Positions 1 through 9,320 are shown, counted from the first letter of the stretch. The stretch: DNA of 64,000 bases from Stenotrophomonas sp. SAM-B (GCF_013387485.1 NZ_JABBXB010000001.1:764001-828000), one strand, 5' to 3'. Translations and numbers: made by a program. The notes: generated by a model not told the origin, from the sequence alone.

Positions 1-711
1 CATGCCCGGAGGGCACGCAACGTTCCGGCACTGCGGCGCCGCCGGCACCACCTGCTGGCCGATGAAGTTGCGCTTGCCATCGAAGTCATAACCGATCTGC
101 AACTGGCCGACATCCGGGCAGGCATGGCAGTCGCGCAGCGGCGTGCGGTACAGCAGGCGGATGCCGCCCCCATCAAGCGGTGCGGTACCTGCCGCCTGTG
201 CGGGTGCGAACGGGGTGGCCTGCGGATGCGCGGCCAGTACGGCCTGAACGCCAGGATCGGCGCGCAGGGTGTCGTCCAGCTGCACCGCGTCCACATCGAT
301 GCGCTTGCCACCGGCATCCACCAGTCGCGTGCCTTCGTTGGTGTTGGCGCGGAACGGGTATTCCACCGTGGCCACGCCCAGGCCATCGTGTTCATGCCAG
401 GCCGTCACGTAGGCCAGCTCGCCGCCGGTGGACAGCTGCTCGGCAGCGGCGACGGCATCGGCGCTGGCGCCGGCGGACTTCATCGTCTCAGCCAGGCATT
501 CGCGCGTTGCGCTGTTCTACCCCTGGCGGCATGCGTTGAGGTCGCCATCCCAGACCACCGACTCGCTCCAGCGCAGTGAACCATCGGCCGCCTTGTCGGC
601 GGCAGGCGCATCGCCCGTGGCGGGTTCGGTGCCGGGTTCAGGCGAACGGCCCTGGCAGGCGGTGAGCAGGGCCAGGCCCAAGGCAGGCAGCAGCAGGCGG
701 GAACGGCGCAT
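1..711 (-). pseudogene. Putative lipoprotein gene split by an in-frame amber codon (partial at window edge)
   Basis: The start ATG at 711 opens a lipoprotein-like N-terminus with lipobox LLTAC (Cys19) and a Pro/Ala-rich linker. The frame reaches a TAG at 517-519 after 64 residues (ending NACRQG). Beyond the stop the same frame stays open for 172 codons to the window edge, with coding-like composition and a CHACPDVGQLQIGYDFD segment. A single C-to-T change (CAG to TAG) would explain the break. I do not recognise the family. No second start with a good ribosome-binding site is obvious just after the stop, so the downstream part is probably untranslated unless the TAG is a sequencing error. The 3' end lies outside the window. 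Confidence 0.6.
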
Positions 712-819
712 GGCGTGTACCTCGTGCGTGTTACCGGGGCGCCAGTATCGTCAACGCGCGGTGAACTCCACGTCGGCGCGGCATACTAGCGGTTCATGGC
801 ATACGCTGGAGTGTGGAAC

Positions 820-1638
820 GTGGGCAGTCTGCAGGGCAAAACCCTTTTCATCACCGGTGCCTCGCGGGGCATCGGCCTGGCCATCGCACTGCGTGCGGCG
901 CGCGACGGCGCCAACGTCGCGATCGCGGCCAAGTCCTCGGTGCCCAATCCCAAGCTGCCGGGCACCATCCACAGCGCGGCCGAGGCGGTGACTGCCGCGG
1001 GCGGGCAGGGGCTGGCGCTGAAGTGCGACATCCGCGAAGAGGACCAGGTGCGCGCGGCGGTGGCCGCCACGGTGGATACCTTTGGGGGCATCGACATCCT
1101 GGTCAACAACGCCAGCGCGATCTGGCTGCGCGGCACGCTGGATACGCCGATGAAGCGCTTCGACCTGATGCAGCAGGTCAACGCGCGCGGCAGCTTCCTG
1201 TGCGCGCAGGCCTGCGTGCCGCACCTGCTGCAGGCGCCCAATCCGCACATCCTCACCCTCGCGCCGCCGCCGAGCCTGGACCCGAAGTGGTGGGCCCCGC
1301 ACACCGGCTACACGCTGGCGAAGATGGGCATGAGCTTCGTCACCCTCGGGCTGGCCGCCGAGTTCGGTCCGCAGGGCGTAGCAGTCAATGCGCTGTGGCC
1401 GCGCACCATCATCGCTACTGACGCGATCAACATGATTCCCGGCGTGGATCCGGCCGGGTGCCGCACCCCGCAGATCCTGGCCGATGCCGCGCACGCGGTG
1501 CTGACCCGGGAGGCCGCCGGTTTCAGTGGCCAGTTCCTGCTCGATGACGAGGTGCTGGCGCAGGCGGGCATCACCGATCTGAGCGGCTATGCCGTCGATC
1601 CATCGCAGCCGCTGCTGCCGGATCTGTTCCTGGATTGA
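820..1638 (+). CDS. SDR family NAD(P)-dependent oxidoreductase
   Basis: Short-chain dehydrogenase/reductase of 272 residues. From the GTG at 820 the protein shows the cofactor motif TGASRGIG (12-19), the NNAS motif (96-99) and the catalytic YTLAK (Tyr164, Lys168). The sequence resembles the HSDL2-like SDR branch; the substrate is unknown. Start choice: GTG 820 has a GGAG eight bases upstream, whereas the in-frame ATG at 796 has no ribosome-binding site and sits just after a possible -10 (CATACT, 781-786). It is a stand-alone gene followed on the same strand by a DUF3829 lipoprotein. Confidence 0.88.
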   Translation: MGSLQGKTLFITGASRGIGLAIALRAARDGANVAIAAKSSVPNPKLPGTIHSAAEAVTAAGGQGLALKCDIREEDQVRAAVAATVDTFGGIDILVNNASAIWLRGTLDTPMKRFDLMQQVNARGSFLCAQACVPHLLQAPNPHILTLAPPPSLDPKWWAPHTGYTLAKMGMSFVTLGLAAEFGPQGVAVNALWPRTIIATDAINMIPGVDPAGCRTPQILADAAHAVLTREAAGFSGQFLLDDEVLAQAGITDLSGYAVDPSQPLLPDLFLD

Positions 1639-1728
1639 CCCGCGGCCGGGCCGCGCCGCCCGTGCGATGACAGATGCTGCACACCGCGGGCTGGTATGGT
1701 GCGTGCCCCTCTTTGTATGGACACTCGC

Positions 1729-2694
1729 ATGTCATTTCGCACACGGACCCCGCCGCTTGCCGCCGCCATCGCCTTGATCAGCCTGCTCGGCGCCTGCAGC
1801 AAGGGCCCGGGCAGCGTCGCCGATACCCAGGGCGTGGAAAAGGTGAACGCCTACATCGCCTGCTTCAACGCCGTCGAACAGCCGATCCATGAAGGCTTCC
1901 AGCAGTACATCGGCTGGATGCAGGATCCGGAAGCCGGCCCGACCGGCAACGAGAAAAAGGTGCGTGGGCCGGGTACGGTGCTGTCGCATCGTGTGGACGC
2001 GTGCAACGCCCCGATGGTCGCTGCGCTCGCGATGACGCCGGCCGAGCCGGCACTGGATCCGGCGGCACGCAACTACCAGAAGACCTTCGTCGACCTGTAT
2101 GCGTTGATCGAGCAGGCCGACCGTTACTACAGCCGTGAAGACTACCTGCGCGACGATCATGCCGGGATGCGCACCCAGCATGCGCCGCTGATGAAAGCCT
2201 ATATGGCCTTCTTCGACGCAGGCACTGCACTGGATGCCGCGCTGGAAAAGCGCGAAGACGAACGTCGCGCGGAACAGCTCAAGGAGATTGAAGCCTCCGA
2301 AGGCCGCTCGCTGGCGTACTACCAGATCAAGATCCTCGGCGATGGCAAGCAGCTGACCCAGCTGCTCAACAGCGAGACCCCGGATCTGGCGGTCGCGCGC
2401 ACCCAGCTCGCTGCGTTCCAGGCCCTGTTGCAGCAGGCGCAGGATGACAAGGTCGGCAAGGGCGATGCGATGTGGGGGCACGTGGAGCGTGCGGCCGATG
2501 CGCTGGCCCGCGATGCCGGTCGCCGCATCGAGCGCGTGGAATCCAGGAAGCCGTACACCCGCAGCGAGCAGATGCTGATCGAGAGCGGTGGGCGGGTCAA
2601 CAACCCGCAGGGCTCGGCCGAAGCGCTGCTGGTCAGCTACAACGACCTGGTCGACATGAGCAACCGCCTGGCACAGTCCAGCGGCGCACGCTGA
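1729..2694 (+). CDS. DUF3829 (YiiG-like) lipoprotein
   Basis: A 321-residue predicted lipoprotein. The N-terminus has a basic n-region, a hydrophobic stretch and lipobox LGAC (Cys23). The rest is soluble and helical, matching the DUF3829/YiiG family (for example YIACFNAVEQPIHEGF near the mature N-terminus). Function is unknown. Start choice: ATG 1729 gives the cleanest signal peptide; ATG 1717 is also in frame. ATG 1696 is unlikely because it lies inside an extended -10 like sequence (TGGTATGGT, ending at 1700). Confidence 0.82.
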   Translation: MSFRTRTPPLAAAIALISLLGACSKGPGSVADTQGVEKVNAYIACFNAVEQPIHEGFQQYIGWMQDPEAGPTGNEKKVRGPGTVLSHRVDACNAPMVAALAMTPAEPALDPAARNYQKTFVDLYALIEQADRYYSREDYLRDDHAGMRTQHAPLMKAYMAFFDAGTALDAALEKREDERRAEQLKEIEASEGRSLAYYQIKILGDGKQLTQLLNSETPDLAVARTQLAAFQALLQQAQDDKVGKGDAMWGHVERAADALARDAGRRIERVESRKPYTRSEQMLIESGGRVNNPQGSAEALLVSYNDLVDMSNRLAQSSGAR

Positions 2695-2736
2695 GCGGTC
2701 ACGCGGCGGGCTGCCTGGCGGCCCGCCGCGCGCTGA

Positions 2737-3618
2737 TCAGACGTTGAACACCGGGGGCAGTTTGTCGCCGCAATGGCGACAGTGCACGGCATCCGGTTCG
2801 TGGCCTTCCAGGCCACAGTGCGGGCAGCCGCGTGCATCCCGGCGCGCGGCATGCTCGGCATCGCGCATGGTATTGGCCAGTTCGGCGGTGTAGATGCCGG
2901 TCGGCACCGCGATGATGCTGTAGCCGATCAGGATCAGCACCGAGGTGACGAAGCGGCCGAGCACGGTCTGCGGCACGATGTCGCCGAAGCCCACCGTGGC
3001 CATGGTCACCACCGCCCAGTACATGCTGCTGGGGATGCTGGTGAAGCCGTGGTTGGGGCCTTCGATCACGTACATCATGGTGCCGGCGATGATGGTGATG
3101 GTGATCACCGTGAACAGGAACAGCAGCACTTTGCGGCGGCTGCGCCACAGCGACTCCATCAGCACGCCGCTCTCTTCGATGTAGCGGGTCAGCTTGAGGA
3201 TGCGGAACACCCGCAGGATGCGCAGCGCGCGCACCACCAGCAGGCTCTGCGCGCCGGGGATGAACAGCGACAGGTAGGTCGGCAGGATCGAGGCCACGTC
3301 GATGATGCCCCAGATGCTGAATGCGTAGCGCAGCGGGCGTTTGACCACCACCAGCCGCAGCAGGTATTCGCCGGTGAACAGGATCGTGAAGCCCCATTCG
3401 AGCACGTACAGCCAGTCGGCATAGGCCGCGTGGAAGCGCTGCACGCTGTCGAACATGACCACCACCACGCTGGCGATGATCGCGTAGACCAGCAGCAGGT
3501 CGAAATTGCGCGAGGGCCGGGTGTCGTGGCGGTAGATGATGTCGAACCACTGGCGGCGCCAGCCGGACTCGGTGGCGGGGTTGAGCTGGGGGGCGGTGAA
3601 CGGTCGCATGGCCCGCAT
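2737..3618 (-). CDS. Voltage-gated-type potassium channel (ion transporter) with C-terminal zinc ribbon
   Basis: Six-transmembrane cation channel of the Kv/Kch type, 293 residues from ATG 3618, which has GGTGGGG upstream; ATG 3609 is an alternative. The S4-like helix carries regularly spaced arginines (about 130-146, RALRILRVFRILKLTR). The pore loop has the K+ selectivity signature TVGFGD (208-213). After the last membrane helix there is a short tail with two CxxC knuckles (Cys265/268 and Cys280/283), a likely zinc ribbon. Inner-membrane protein. It diverges from argD, with start codons only 57 bp apart. Confidence 0.88.
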   Translation of the reverse strand: MRAMRPFTAPQLNPATESGWRRQWFDIIYRHDTRPSRNFDLLLVYAIIASVVVVMFDSVQRFHAAYADWLYVLEWGFTILFTGEYLLRLVVVKRPLRYAFSIWGIIDVASILPTYLSLFIPGAQSLLVVRALRILRVFRILKLTRYIEESGVLMESLWRSRRKVLLFLFTVITITIIAGTMMYVIEGPNHGFTSIPSSMYWAVVTMATVGFGDIVPQTVLGRFVTSVLILIGYSIIAVPTGIYTAELANTMRDAEHAARRDARGCPHCGLEGHEPDAVHCRHCGDKLPPVFNV

Positions 3619-3674
3619 TGTGCCCCACCGGCCCAAAGCGCGAGAATGGGATCTTTCCCGAGCCCCTGACCGCC

Positions 3675-4904
3675 ATGACCGCCGCTGCCACCGATCCGCT
3701 GTTGTCCCTGTCGCATTACTACCTGCCGGTCTACAAACCGCGCCAGGTGGTGCTCGAGCGCGGCCAGGGCGCCCGCGTCTGGGACACCCAGGGCCGCGAG
3801 TTCATCGACCTGGCCGCCGGCATCGCCGTGTGCGGCCTGGGCCACCACGATCCGGACCTGACCGCGGCGCTGATCGAGCAGGCCGGCAAGCTGTGGCACA
3901 CCAGCAACGTGTTCTACAGCGAACCGCCGCTGCGCCTGGCCGAAGAGCTGGTCACCGTCTCGCGCTTCGCCGAGCGCGTGTTCCTGTGCAATTCCGGCGC
4001 CGAAGCGAACGAAGTGGCGATCAAGCTGGTCCGCAAGTGGGCCTCCTCGCTGGGCCGCCCGGCGCACCAGCGCGTGATCGTGACCTTCCGCGGCAGCTTC
4101 CACGGGCGCACCCTGGCCGCGGTGACCGCCACCGCCCAGCCGAAGTACCAGGAAGGCTACGAGCCGCTGCCCGGTGGCTTCCGCTATGTCGATTTCAACG
4201 ATGAGGTGCAGCTGGAAACCGCGATGGCCGCCGGTGATGTCGCCGCGGTGATGCTCGAGCCGATCCAGGGCGAGGGCGGCGTGATGCCGGCCAAGCCGGG
4301 CTTCCTGAAGCGCGTGCGCGAGCTGTGCGACCAGCACAATGCCCTGGTCGTGCTCGATGAGATCCAGGTCGGCATGGGCCGCACCGGAACCCTGTTCGCG
4401 CACTGGCAGGACAACATCACCCCCGACATCGTCACCCTGGCCAAGGCGCTGGGCGGCGGCTTCCCGATCGGCGCGATGCTGGCCGGCCCGAAGGTCGCCG
4501 AGGTGATGCAGTTCGGCGCGCACGGTACCACCTTCGGCGGCAACCCGCTGGCGGCTGCGGTGGCCCGCGTGGCGCTGCGCAAGCTGTCCTCGCCCGAGAT
4601 CGCGCACAACGTCAGCCGCCAGTCGCAGGCGCTGCGCGATGGCTTGGGCAGGATCAACGACGAGTTCAAGGTGTTCAGCCAGGTCCGCGGCCGCGGCCTG
4701 ATGCTGGGCGCGGTGCTGGACAAGGACTTCGCCGGCCAGGCCGGGCCCATCCTCGACCACGCCGCCGACCACGGCCTGCTGACCCTGCAGGCCGGCCCGG
4801 ACGTGCTGCGCTTCGTGCCGTCGCTGAACATCACCGATGAAGAAATCGCCGAAGGCCTGAAGCGGCTTCGCGCAGCGGTCGCTTCGTTCATCGCGTCGCG
4901 CTGA
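3675..4904 (+). CDS. argD: Acetylornithine aminotransferase (class-III PLP transaminase)
   Basis: A 409-residue class-III aminotransferase. Visible motifs are the phosphate-binding CNSGAEANE (105-113), Asp228 in VVLDEIQVGMGRTG, and the Schiff-base lysine Lys257 in TLAKALGGGFPIG. ArgD converts N-acetylglutamate semialdehyde and glutamate to N-acetylornithine and 2-oxoglutarate, and can also act in lysine synthesis. In Xanthomonadales arginine synthesis proceeds through N-acetylornithine carbamoylation (family knowledge). ATG 3675 is chosen over the upstream ATG 3618, which would add 19 unrelated residues and overlap the divergent channel gene's start. A SMAG palindrome follows the stop. Confidence 0.9.
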   Translation: MTAAATDPLLSLSHYYLPVYKPRQVVLERGQGARVWDTQGREFIDLAAGIAVCGLGHHDPDLTAALIEQAGKLWHTSNVFYSEPPLRLAEELVTVSRFAERVFLCNSGAEANEVAIKLVRKWASSLGRPAHQRVIVTFRGSFHGRTLAAVTATAQPKYQEGYEPLPGGFRYVDFNDEVQLETAMAAGDVAAVMLEPIQGEGGVMPAKPGFLKRVRELCDQHNALVVLDEIQVGMGRTGTLFAHWQDNITPDIVTLAKALGGGFPIGAMLAGPKVAEVMQFGAHGTTFGGNPLAAAVARVALRKLSSPEIAHNVSRQSQALRDGLGRINDEFKVFSQVRGRGLMLGAVLDKDFAGQAGPILDHAADHGLLTLQAGPDVLRFVPSLNITDEEIAEGLKRLRAAVASFIASR

Positions 4905-4920
4905 TCGACGTCCCCGGCAG

Positions 4921-4947
4921 GTAGAGCCGACCGTTGGTCGGCTCTAC
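4921..4947. repeat. SMAG/REP palindrome (GTAG stem-loop)
   Basis: Perfect inverted repeat GTAGAGCCGACC-GTT-GGTCGGCTCTAC between the convergent argD and HAD genes. The GTAG of the minus-strand arm supplies the TAG stop (4944-4946) of the HAD gene. It may also act as a 3' mRNA stabiliser or weak terminator for both genes. Confidence 0.85.
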
Positions 4948-5555
4948 CGCAGGGTGTACCGTTTCATGACCTTGCCGAACGCGCGGCTGTCCGTCGCGGT
5001 CTCGGCCTGCAGGCCTGCCTGTCGCGCACCGCGCACGTTGACGAACAGGTCATCGACGAACAGCGTGCGCTCGGCGCGCGCGCCCAGCCGTTCCACTGAC
5101 TGGGTGAATATCGCCGGGTCCGGCTTGCGCCCGCCAAGTGCACCGCTGCACAGGATGCGGCCGTGCAGGGCATCGGCCAGGGTCGGCAGCAGCTGCGGAA
5201 TCGTCCGTGCCATCAATTCGCCGTTGTTGGTCAGGATCGCGATCGGCAACGTCCGGGCGATCCGTGCCACACGCTCGATGACGCCTGATTCCGGTGCGCA
5301 CGCCGCGATGCGCGCCGCCTGCCACTGCGCGATGCTGATCGTGGTCTGCAGCGCGTCACCCAGTTGCTGAAGGTACGCGTCCGTCGCCATGCCGCTGTCG
5401 TAGGCGCGCTCCAGCCCACTGTCGAACAGCGCCGCCTGCACCTGCGCCGCACTGCAGCCGATGCTCGCGGCGAGATGGCGCACGCGCAGATGCCGTGCAT
5501 AGCGCACCAGCACGCCATCGAAATCCAGCAGCAGGCACTCGATCGCAGGGGGCAT
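4944..5555 (-). CDS. HAD-family hydrolase
   Basis: A 203-residue haloacid dehalogenase-like hydrolase. Motif I is DFDGV (nucleophile Asp11), motif II is ILTNNGE, motif III is the Lys of GGRKPDP, and motif IV is LFVDDLFVN. A helical cap follows motif I, typical of subfamily I phosphatases or epoxide-hydrolase-N-terminal-like HADs. Substrate unknown. Start: ATG 5555 directly precedes the core (MPPAIECLLLDFDG); the longer upstream frame to 6092 runs antisense to azurin and is not credible. The stop codon lies inside a SMAG palindrome, so the exact C-terminus (MKRYTLR) is set by the repeat. Confidence 0.85.
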   Translation of the reverse strand: MPPAIECLLLDFDGVLVRYARHLRVRHLAASIGCSAAQVQAALFDSGLERAYDSGMATDAYLQQLGDALQTTISIAQWQAARIAACAPESGVIERVARIARTLPIAILTNNGELMARTIPQLLPTLADALHGRILCSGALGGRKPDPAIFTQSVERLGARAERTLFVDDLFVNVRGARQAGLQAETATDSRAFGKVMKRYTLR

Positions 5556-5648
5556 CGGGGAAGTCTCGTCCAGGTCCAAGGCTGACCGTAACCCAGCCGG
5601 GGGCTGCGCTGCGACATCGCGTCGCACGTCGCCTGCACGGGCGGTCAC

Positions 5649-5654
5649 TAGAAT
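5649..5654 (+). promoter_or_regulatory. Putative -10 element for azurin
   Basis: TAGAAT lies 27 bp before the likely TTG start and 15 bp before ATG 5670. No strong -35 is seen at 17 bp. Confidence 0.4.
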
Positions 5655-5681
5655 CGCGGGGACTGCTCGATGGAGATCGCC

Positions 5682-6128
5682 TTGAAACTGCTTGCCCCCG
5701 TGTTGCTCGCCGGCCTGATGCTGGCCCCGGCCGCCCATGCGCGTGTCTGCGCGATCGCCCTCGACAGCACCGACCAGATGAGCTTCAGCCAGAAGGAACT
5801 CAAGGTTGCAGCGGACTGCACCCAGGTGAAGCTGACGCTGCGCCACACCGGCAAGCTCGCCGCGACCGCGATGGGCCACAACTGGGTGCTGACCCGCACG
5901 GCCGATTACCAGCCGGTGGCGATGGCCGGCATGCGCGCGACGTTGGCCGACAGCTACCTGCCCAAGGGCGATGCACGCGTGCTGGCGCATACGCCGGTGA
6001 TCGGCGGTGGGCAGACCACCAGCGTCACCTTCTCCACCGCCAAGCTGACCAAAGGCGGCGACTACACGTTCTTCTGCTCGTTCCCGGGCCACTTCGCGAT
6101 GATGAAGGGCCGTCTCGTGTTCGGTTGA
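5682..6128 (+). CDS. azu: Azurin (type I blue copper protein)
   Basis: Periplasmic electron carrier with a single blue copper site. The copper ligands are visible: His of MGHNWV, then the Cys-His-Met set in CSFPGHFAMMKG. Two further Cys (VCAIAL, ADCTQ) match azurin's disulfide. From TTG 5682 the protein is 148 residues with a standard signal peptide (MKLLAPVLLAGLMLAPAAHA) and GGAG six bases upstream. ATG 5670 would add MEIA, putting a Glu in the n-region, which is unusual for a signal peptide. Monocistronic, followed by a strong terminator. Confidence 0.9.
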   Translation: MKLLAPVLLAGLMLAPAAHARVCAIALDSTDQMSFSQKELKVAADCTQVKLTLRHTGKLAATAMGHNWVLTRTADYQPVAMAGMRATLADSYLPKGDARVLAHTPVIGGGQTTSVTFSTAKLTKGGDYTFFCSFPGHFAMMKGRLVFG

Positions 6129-6134
6129 ATAACA

Positions 6135-6174
6135 GGGACGGAGGTGGTTATTAATTACCTCCGTCCCCGTTTTT
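6135..6174 (+). terminator. Rho-independent terminator after azurin
   Basis: Stem arms GGGACGGAGGT (6135-6145) and ACCTCCGTCCC (6157-6167) are followed by CGTTTTT. It sits between azurin and the convergent hemL. Confidence 0.85.
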
Positions 6175-6175
6175 G

Positions 6176-7465
6176 TCAGCCTTTCACGACCTTGAAGGCT
6201 TCGCGCGCTGCCTCCAGCGTCGCATCGATGATGGCGTCGTCGTGGGCGCTGGACAGGAACCCGGCCTCATAGGCCGACGGCGCCAGGAACACGCCGCGCT
6301 CCAGCATCGCGTGGAAGAAGGTGTTGAACGCGGCGATGTCGCAGGCGATTGCCTGGGCGTAGGTCTCCACCTTCTGATCGGTGAAGAACAGGCCGAACAT
6401 CGCGCCGACCTGGGTCGTGGTCACCGCAACCCCGGCCTCGGCGGCGGCGGTTTCCAGCCCAGCGCACAGGCGTGCCGCCGCGGCGCCCAGGCGATCATGG
6501 AAGCCCGGTTCCTGCACCAGCTCCAGCATCGCCAGGCCCGCGGCCATCGCCACCGGATTGCCACTCAGGGTGCCGGCCTGATAGATCGGGCCCGCCGGGG
6601 AAATCTGCGACATCAGCTCGCGGCGACCGCCGTAAGCGCCCACCGGCATGCCGCCACCGATGATCTTGCCGAAGGTGGTCAGGTCCGGGGTCACGCCGTA
6701 ATGCGCCTGCGCGCCACCGAGGGCCACGCGGAAGCCGGTCATCACTTCATCGAAGATCAGCACCGTGCCGTACTGCGTGCACAGCGCGCGCAGGTGCTGC
6801 AGATAGCCCTCGCGCGGGGGAATGCAGTTGGCGTTGCCGACCACCGGTTCGATGATCAGGCCGGCGATGTGTTCGCCCTGTTCGGCGAACAGCGCCGTGG
6901 CCGCATCGAAATCGTTGTACGGCAGGGTCAGGGTGAGTTCGCTCAGGCCCGCGGGAACGCCCGGCGAGGTCGGTACGCCCAGGGTCAGCATGCCGCTGCC
7001 GGCCTTGACCAGGAACGAGTCGCCGTGGCCGTGGTAGCAGCCTTCGAACTTGACGATGCGGCTGCGGCCGGTGGCGCCACGTGCCAGCCGGATCGCCGAC
7101 AGCGTGGCCTCGGTCCCGGAGTTGACCATGCGCACCATCTCGCAGGAGGGCACCAGCCGGGTCAGGGTCTCGGCCATGGTCACTTCGGCTTCGCAGGGCG
7201 CGCCGAACGACAGACCGTTACCGATCGCCTGCTTGACCGCCTGGCGCACGGCCGTGTGGTTGTGGCCGACGATCATCGGGCCCCAGGAGCCGACGTAATC
7301 GATGTAGCGGTTGCCGTCCACGTCATACAGGTACGGGCCATCGGCGCGCTGCACGAAGAACGGCTCGCCACCGACCGATTTGAACGCGCGCACCGGCGAG
7401 TTGACGCCGCCCGGGAGCAGCTTCTGGGCGCGGGTGAACAGGGTGTGGGACTGGTCGTGGTTCAT
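6176..7465 (-). CDS. hemL: Glutamate-1-semialdehyde 2,1-aminomutase
   Basis: PLP enzyme that converts glutamate-1-semialdehyde to 5-aminolevulinate, the C5-pathway step of haem synthesis. 429 residues from ATG 7465 ([14 protein letters not shown]). Motifs: [10 protein letters not shown] near the N-terminus, the phosphate-binding NSGTEAT, the DEVMTGFR segment and the PLP lysine in [16 protein letters not shown]. The start overlaps the stop of thiE by ATGA, so translation is probably coupled. Full family length. Confidence 0.95.
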   Translation of the reverse strand: MNHDQSHTLFTRAQKLLPGGVNSPVRAFKSVGGEPFFVQRADGPYLYDVDGNRYIDYVGSWGPMIVGHNHTAVRQAVKQAIGNGLSFGAPCEAEVTMAETLTRLVPSCEMVRMVNSGTEATLSAIRLARGATGRSRIVKFEGCYHGHGDSFLVKAGSGMLTLGVPTSPGVPAGLSELTLTLPYNDFDAATALFAEQGEHIAGLIIEPVVGNANCIPPREGYLQHLRALCTQYGTVLIFDEVMTGFRVALGGAQAHYGVTPDLTTFGKIIGGGMPVGAYGGRRELMSQISPAGPIYQAGTLSGNPVAMAAGLAMLELVQEPGFHDRLGAAAARLCAGLETAAAEAGVAVTTTQVGAMFGLFFTDQKVETYAQAIACDIAAFNTFFHAMLERGVFLAPSAYEAGFLSSAHDDAIIDATLEAAREAFKVVKG

Positions 7466-8106
7466 GCGGTCGATTCCTGGAAGCAAGCAAGGTAGGCGTG
7501 CAGCGTGGCGACCGGGTCGGGCGCGGCGTACACGCTGCTGATGACGGCGACCAGATCGGCGCCGGCAGCGATGAGCAGTCCCACATTGTCCGGGGTCAGC
7601 CCCCCGATCGCCACCCGCGGTACGCCCAGTGCGGCGCTTTGCCGCAGCAGGTCCGGTGGCGCCCGGCGGGTGGTGGCCTTGCTGGTGCTGGGGAAGAAGG
7701 CCCCGAAGGCGACGTAGCTGGCACCTGCGGCAACCGCGCGCTCGGCCAGCGCCAGCGTGTCATAGCAGGACGCGCCGATGATGGCATCCGGGCCAAGCAG
7801 GGCGCGGGCGTTGGCGATATCGCCATCGTCCTCGCCCAGGTGCACGCCGGCCGCACCGACGGCCTGGGCCAGGGCCACGTCGTCATTGATGATCAACGGC
7901 ACCGCGTAGCGCTCGCACAGACCCTGCAGCGCTGCCGCCTGTGCGCGGCGCAACGCGGTGTCAGCGGTCTTGTTGCGGTACTGCAGCCAGGTCGCGCCCG
8001 CCGCCAGCAGCGGCGCGGTGCGCGCCAGCAGCCGCGCGGTATCGGGCTCGTCGGGGGTGATGAGGTAGACGCCGCGGGGCGGCGTGGGGGCTGAAGCGTG
8101 ATTCAT
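7462..8106 (-). CDS. thiE: Thiamine-phosphate synthase
   Basis: Joins HMP-pyrophosphate and thiazole phosphate to thiamine monophosphate. 214-residue TIM-barrel protein from ATG 8106. Motifs: [23 protein letters not shown], the glycine-rich phosphate site AIGGLTPDN and [10 protein letters not shown]. The usual Gln in GVHLGQ is Glu here, a mild variation. First gene of a two-gene unit with hemL (4-bp overlap). No THI-box riboswitch is visible upstream; the divergent rubredoxin starts 73 bp away. Confidence 0.92.
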   Translation of the reverse strand: MNHASAPTPPRGVYLITPDEPDTARLLARTAPLLAAGATWLQYRNKTADTALRRAQAAALQGLCERYAVPLIINDDVALAQAVGAAGVHLGEDDGDIANARALLGPDAIIGASCYDTLALAERAVAAGASYVAFGAFFPSTSKATTRRAPPDLLRQSAALGVPRVAIGGLTPDNVGLLIAAGADLVAVISSVYAAPDPVATLHAYLACFQESTA

Positions 8107-8178
8107 CAATGGCTACCGGTAGCGCAACGGGAGTGGGACAATGACCACTGTCAGCTCTTGTCCCGCCGTGATTATCCG

Positions 8179-8370
8179 ATGACCGACGCTACCGCCACCA
8201 CCTTCCGCACCTGGATGTGCGTTGTCTGCGGCTTCCTGTACCGGGAAGAAGACGGGCTGCCGGAAGAGGGCATCGCCCCCGGCACGCGCTGGGAGGACAT
8301 TCCCGATACCTGGACCTGCCCGGACTGCGGCGTGACCAAGGATGATTTCGAGATGGTCGAAGTCGACTGA
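8179..8370 (+). CDS. Rubredoxin
   Basis: Small iron-sulfur-free electron carrier with one Fe(SCys)4 centre. 63 residues with the two CxxC knuckles at Cys14/Cys17 (MCVVCG) and Cys47/Cys50 (TCPDCG), and the conserved aromatic and acidic residues between them. ATG 8179 is used because the upstream frame extension to 8098 has no conserved residues. A possible -10 (GACAAT, 8137-8142) lies about 37 bp upstream. Partners are unknown from this context. Confidence 0.93.
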   Translation: MTDATATTFRTWMCVVCGFLYREEDGLPEEGIAPGTRWEDIPDTWTCPDCGVTKDDFEMVEVD

Positions 8371-8412
8371 GGCACGACCCGGCGTCGTCGGCTGGCGGCC
8401 GTCACGGCGCGC

Positions 8413-9258
8413 TCAGTGCAGGCGCGGCACCGCACCACCCAGCCCGACCAGCTTCTCGCGCACGAACTGCGCGTCGCTGGCCTTGGCATTGCGCTTGAGG
8501 TACAGCCCCAGGTCGCTGCGCGCGCCGGCCTCGTAATCCAGCTGCAGGTAGGCCATGCCGCGATCGCGGAGGGCGTCGTCCTGCTCGGGCGCGAGCTTCA
8601 GCAGGCGGTCGGCACTGCGCGCGGCGCGGTCCCATTCCCCCCGTTCGACGTACACGCCATGCAGGTTGCGCAGCATCCGCATCAGGATCGCGCGCGCCGG
8701 GGCCGGGTCGAGGATCTGCGCCAGCACGTCGTCGTCGGGCACTTCACCGCCCAGGTGCGAGCGCGCGCGTTCGCGCAGTTCTTCCACCCCCAGCGGGCGG
8801 CCCCCGTTGAACGGGTCCATCACCAGCACGCCGTCGTTGAGCGGCAGGCGCACCAGGAAGTGGCCGGGGAAGGACACCCCGTCCAGCGGGATGCCGAGCC
8901 GGCGCGAGACTTCCATCTGCACCAGTGCCAGCGAGATCGGGTTGCCCAGGCGGCGTTCGAAGACCTGGTTCAGATAGCTGTTGCGCGGATCGTAGTACTC
9001 GCCGTGGTCGCCGCTGTAGCCCAGCTCGTCGAACAGGTGGCGATTGACCGCGGCGATCTTCAGCGGCCACATGTCGATCGTGGCGATCTCGGTGCGCAGG
9101 TGGTCGGCGTGGCTCTGCAGGACCGCGTCGTAGACGGCAGGGTCCAGGTCCGGGTATTCGTCCCGGGCGATCAGCAGCGCGGTCGGCAACAGAGGCAGCG
9201 CCTCGTCGTCCAGCTCGGCCAGTGATTCCCACGTCGGCAATGTGATCTGCCCCTGCAT
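8413..9258 (-). CDS. SirB1 family protein (transglutaminase-like domain plus TPR)
   Basis: 281 residues. The N-terminal two thirds match the SirB1/transglutaminase-like fold (NRHLFDELGYSGD, RLGNPISLALVQMEVSRRLG, and FPGHFLVRL around a conserved His). The C-terminal third has tetratricopeptide-like helices (DRAARSADRLLKLAPE, LRDRGMAYLQLDYEAGA). Members often lie near protein release/modification genes, but the activity is not established. ATG 9258 (MQGQITLP) is the only sensible start. Single minus-strand gene, convergent with rubredoxin. Confidence 0.85.
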   Translation of the reverse strand: MQGQITLPTWESLAELDDEALPLLPTALLIARDEYPDLDPAVYDAVLQSHADHLRTEIATIDMWPLKIAAVNRHLFDELGYSGDHGEYYDPRNSYLNQVFERRLGNPISLALVQMEVSRRLGIPLDGVSFPGHFLVRLPLNDGVLVMDPFNGGRPLGVEELRERARSHLGGEVPDDDVLAQILDPAPARAILMRMLRNLHGVYVERGEWDRAARSADRLLKLAPEQDDALRDRGMAYLQLDYEAGARSDLGLYLKRNAKASDAQFVREKLVGLGGAVPRLH

Positions 9259-9320
9259 GGGACAAGACTGGCGACAAACGCGCCGCGATTCAAGGGCGCG
9301 GCGCGTTTATCAGACTGGTT

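Noticed and set aside
8112..8123. 12-bp palindrome GCTACCGGTAGC between thiE and rubredoxin
   Set aside because: A 12-bp palindrome is expected by chance several times in 64 kb; no flanking evidence.
8107..8178. THI-box riboswitch upstream of thiE
   Set aside because: The thiE leader is short and lacks the conserved CTGAGA and ACCTGA-type segments.
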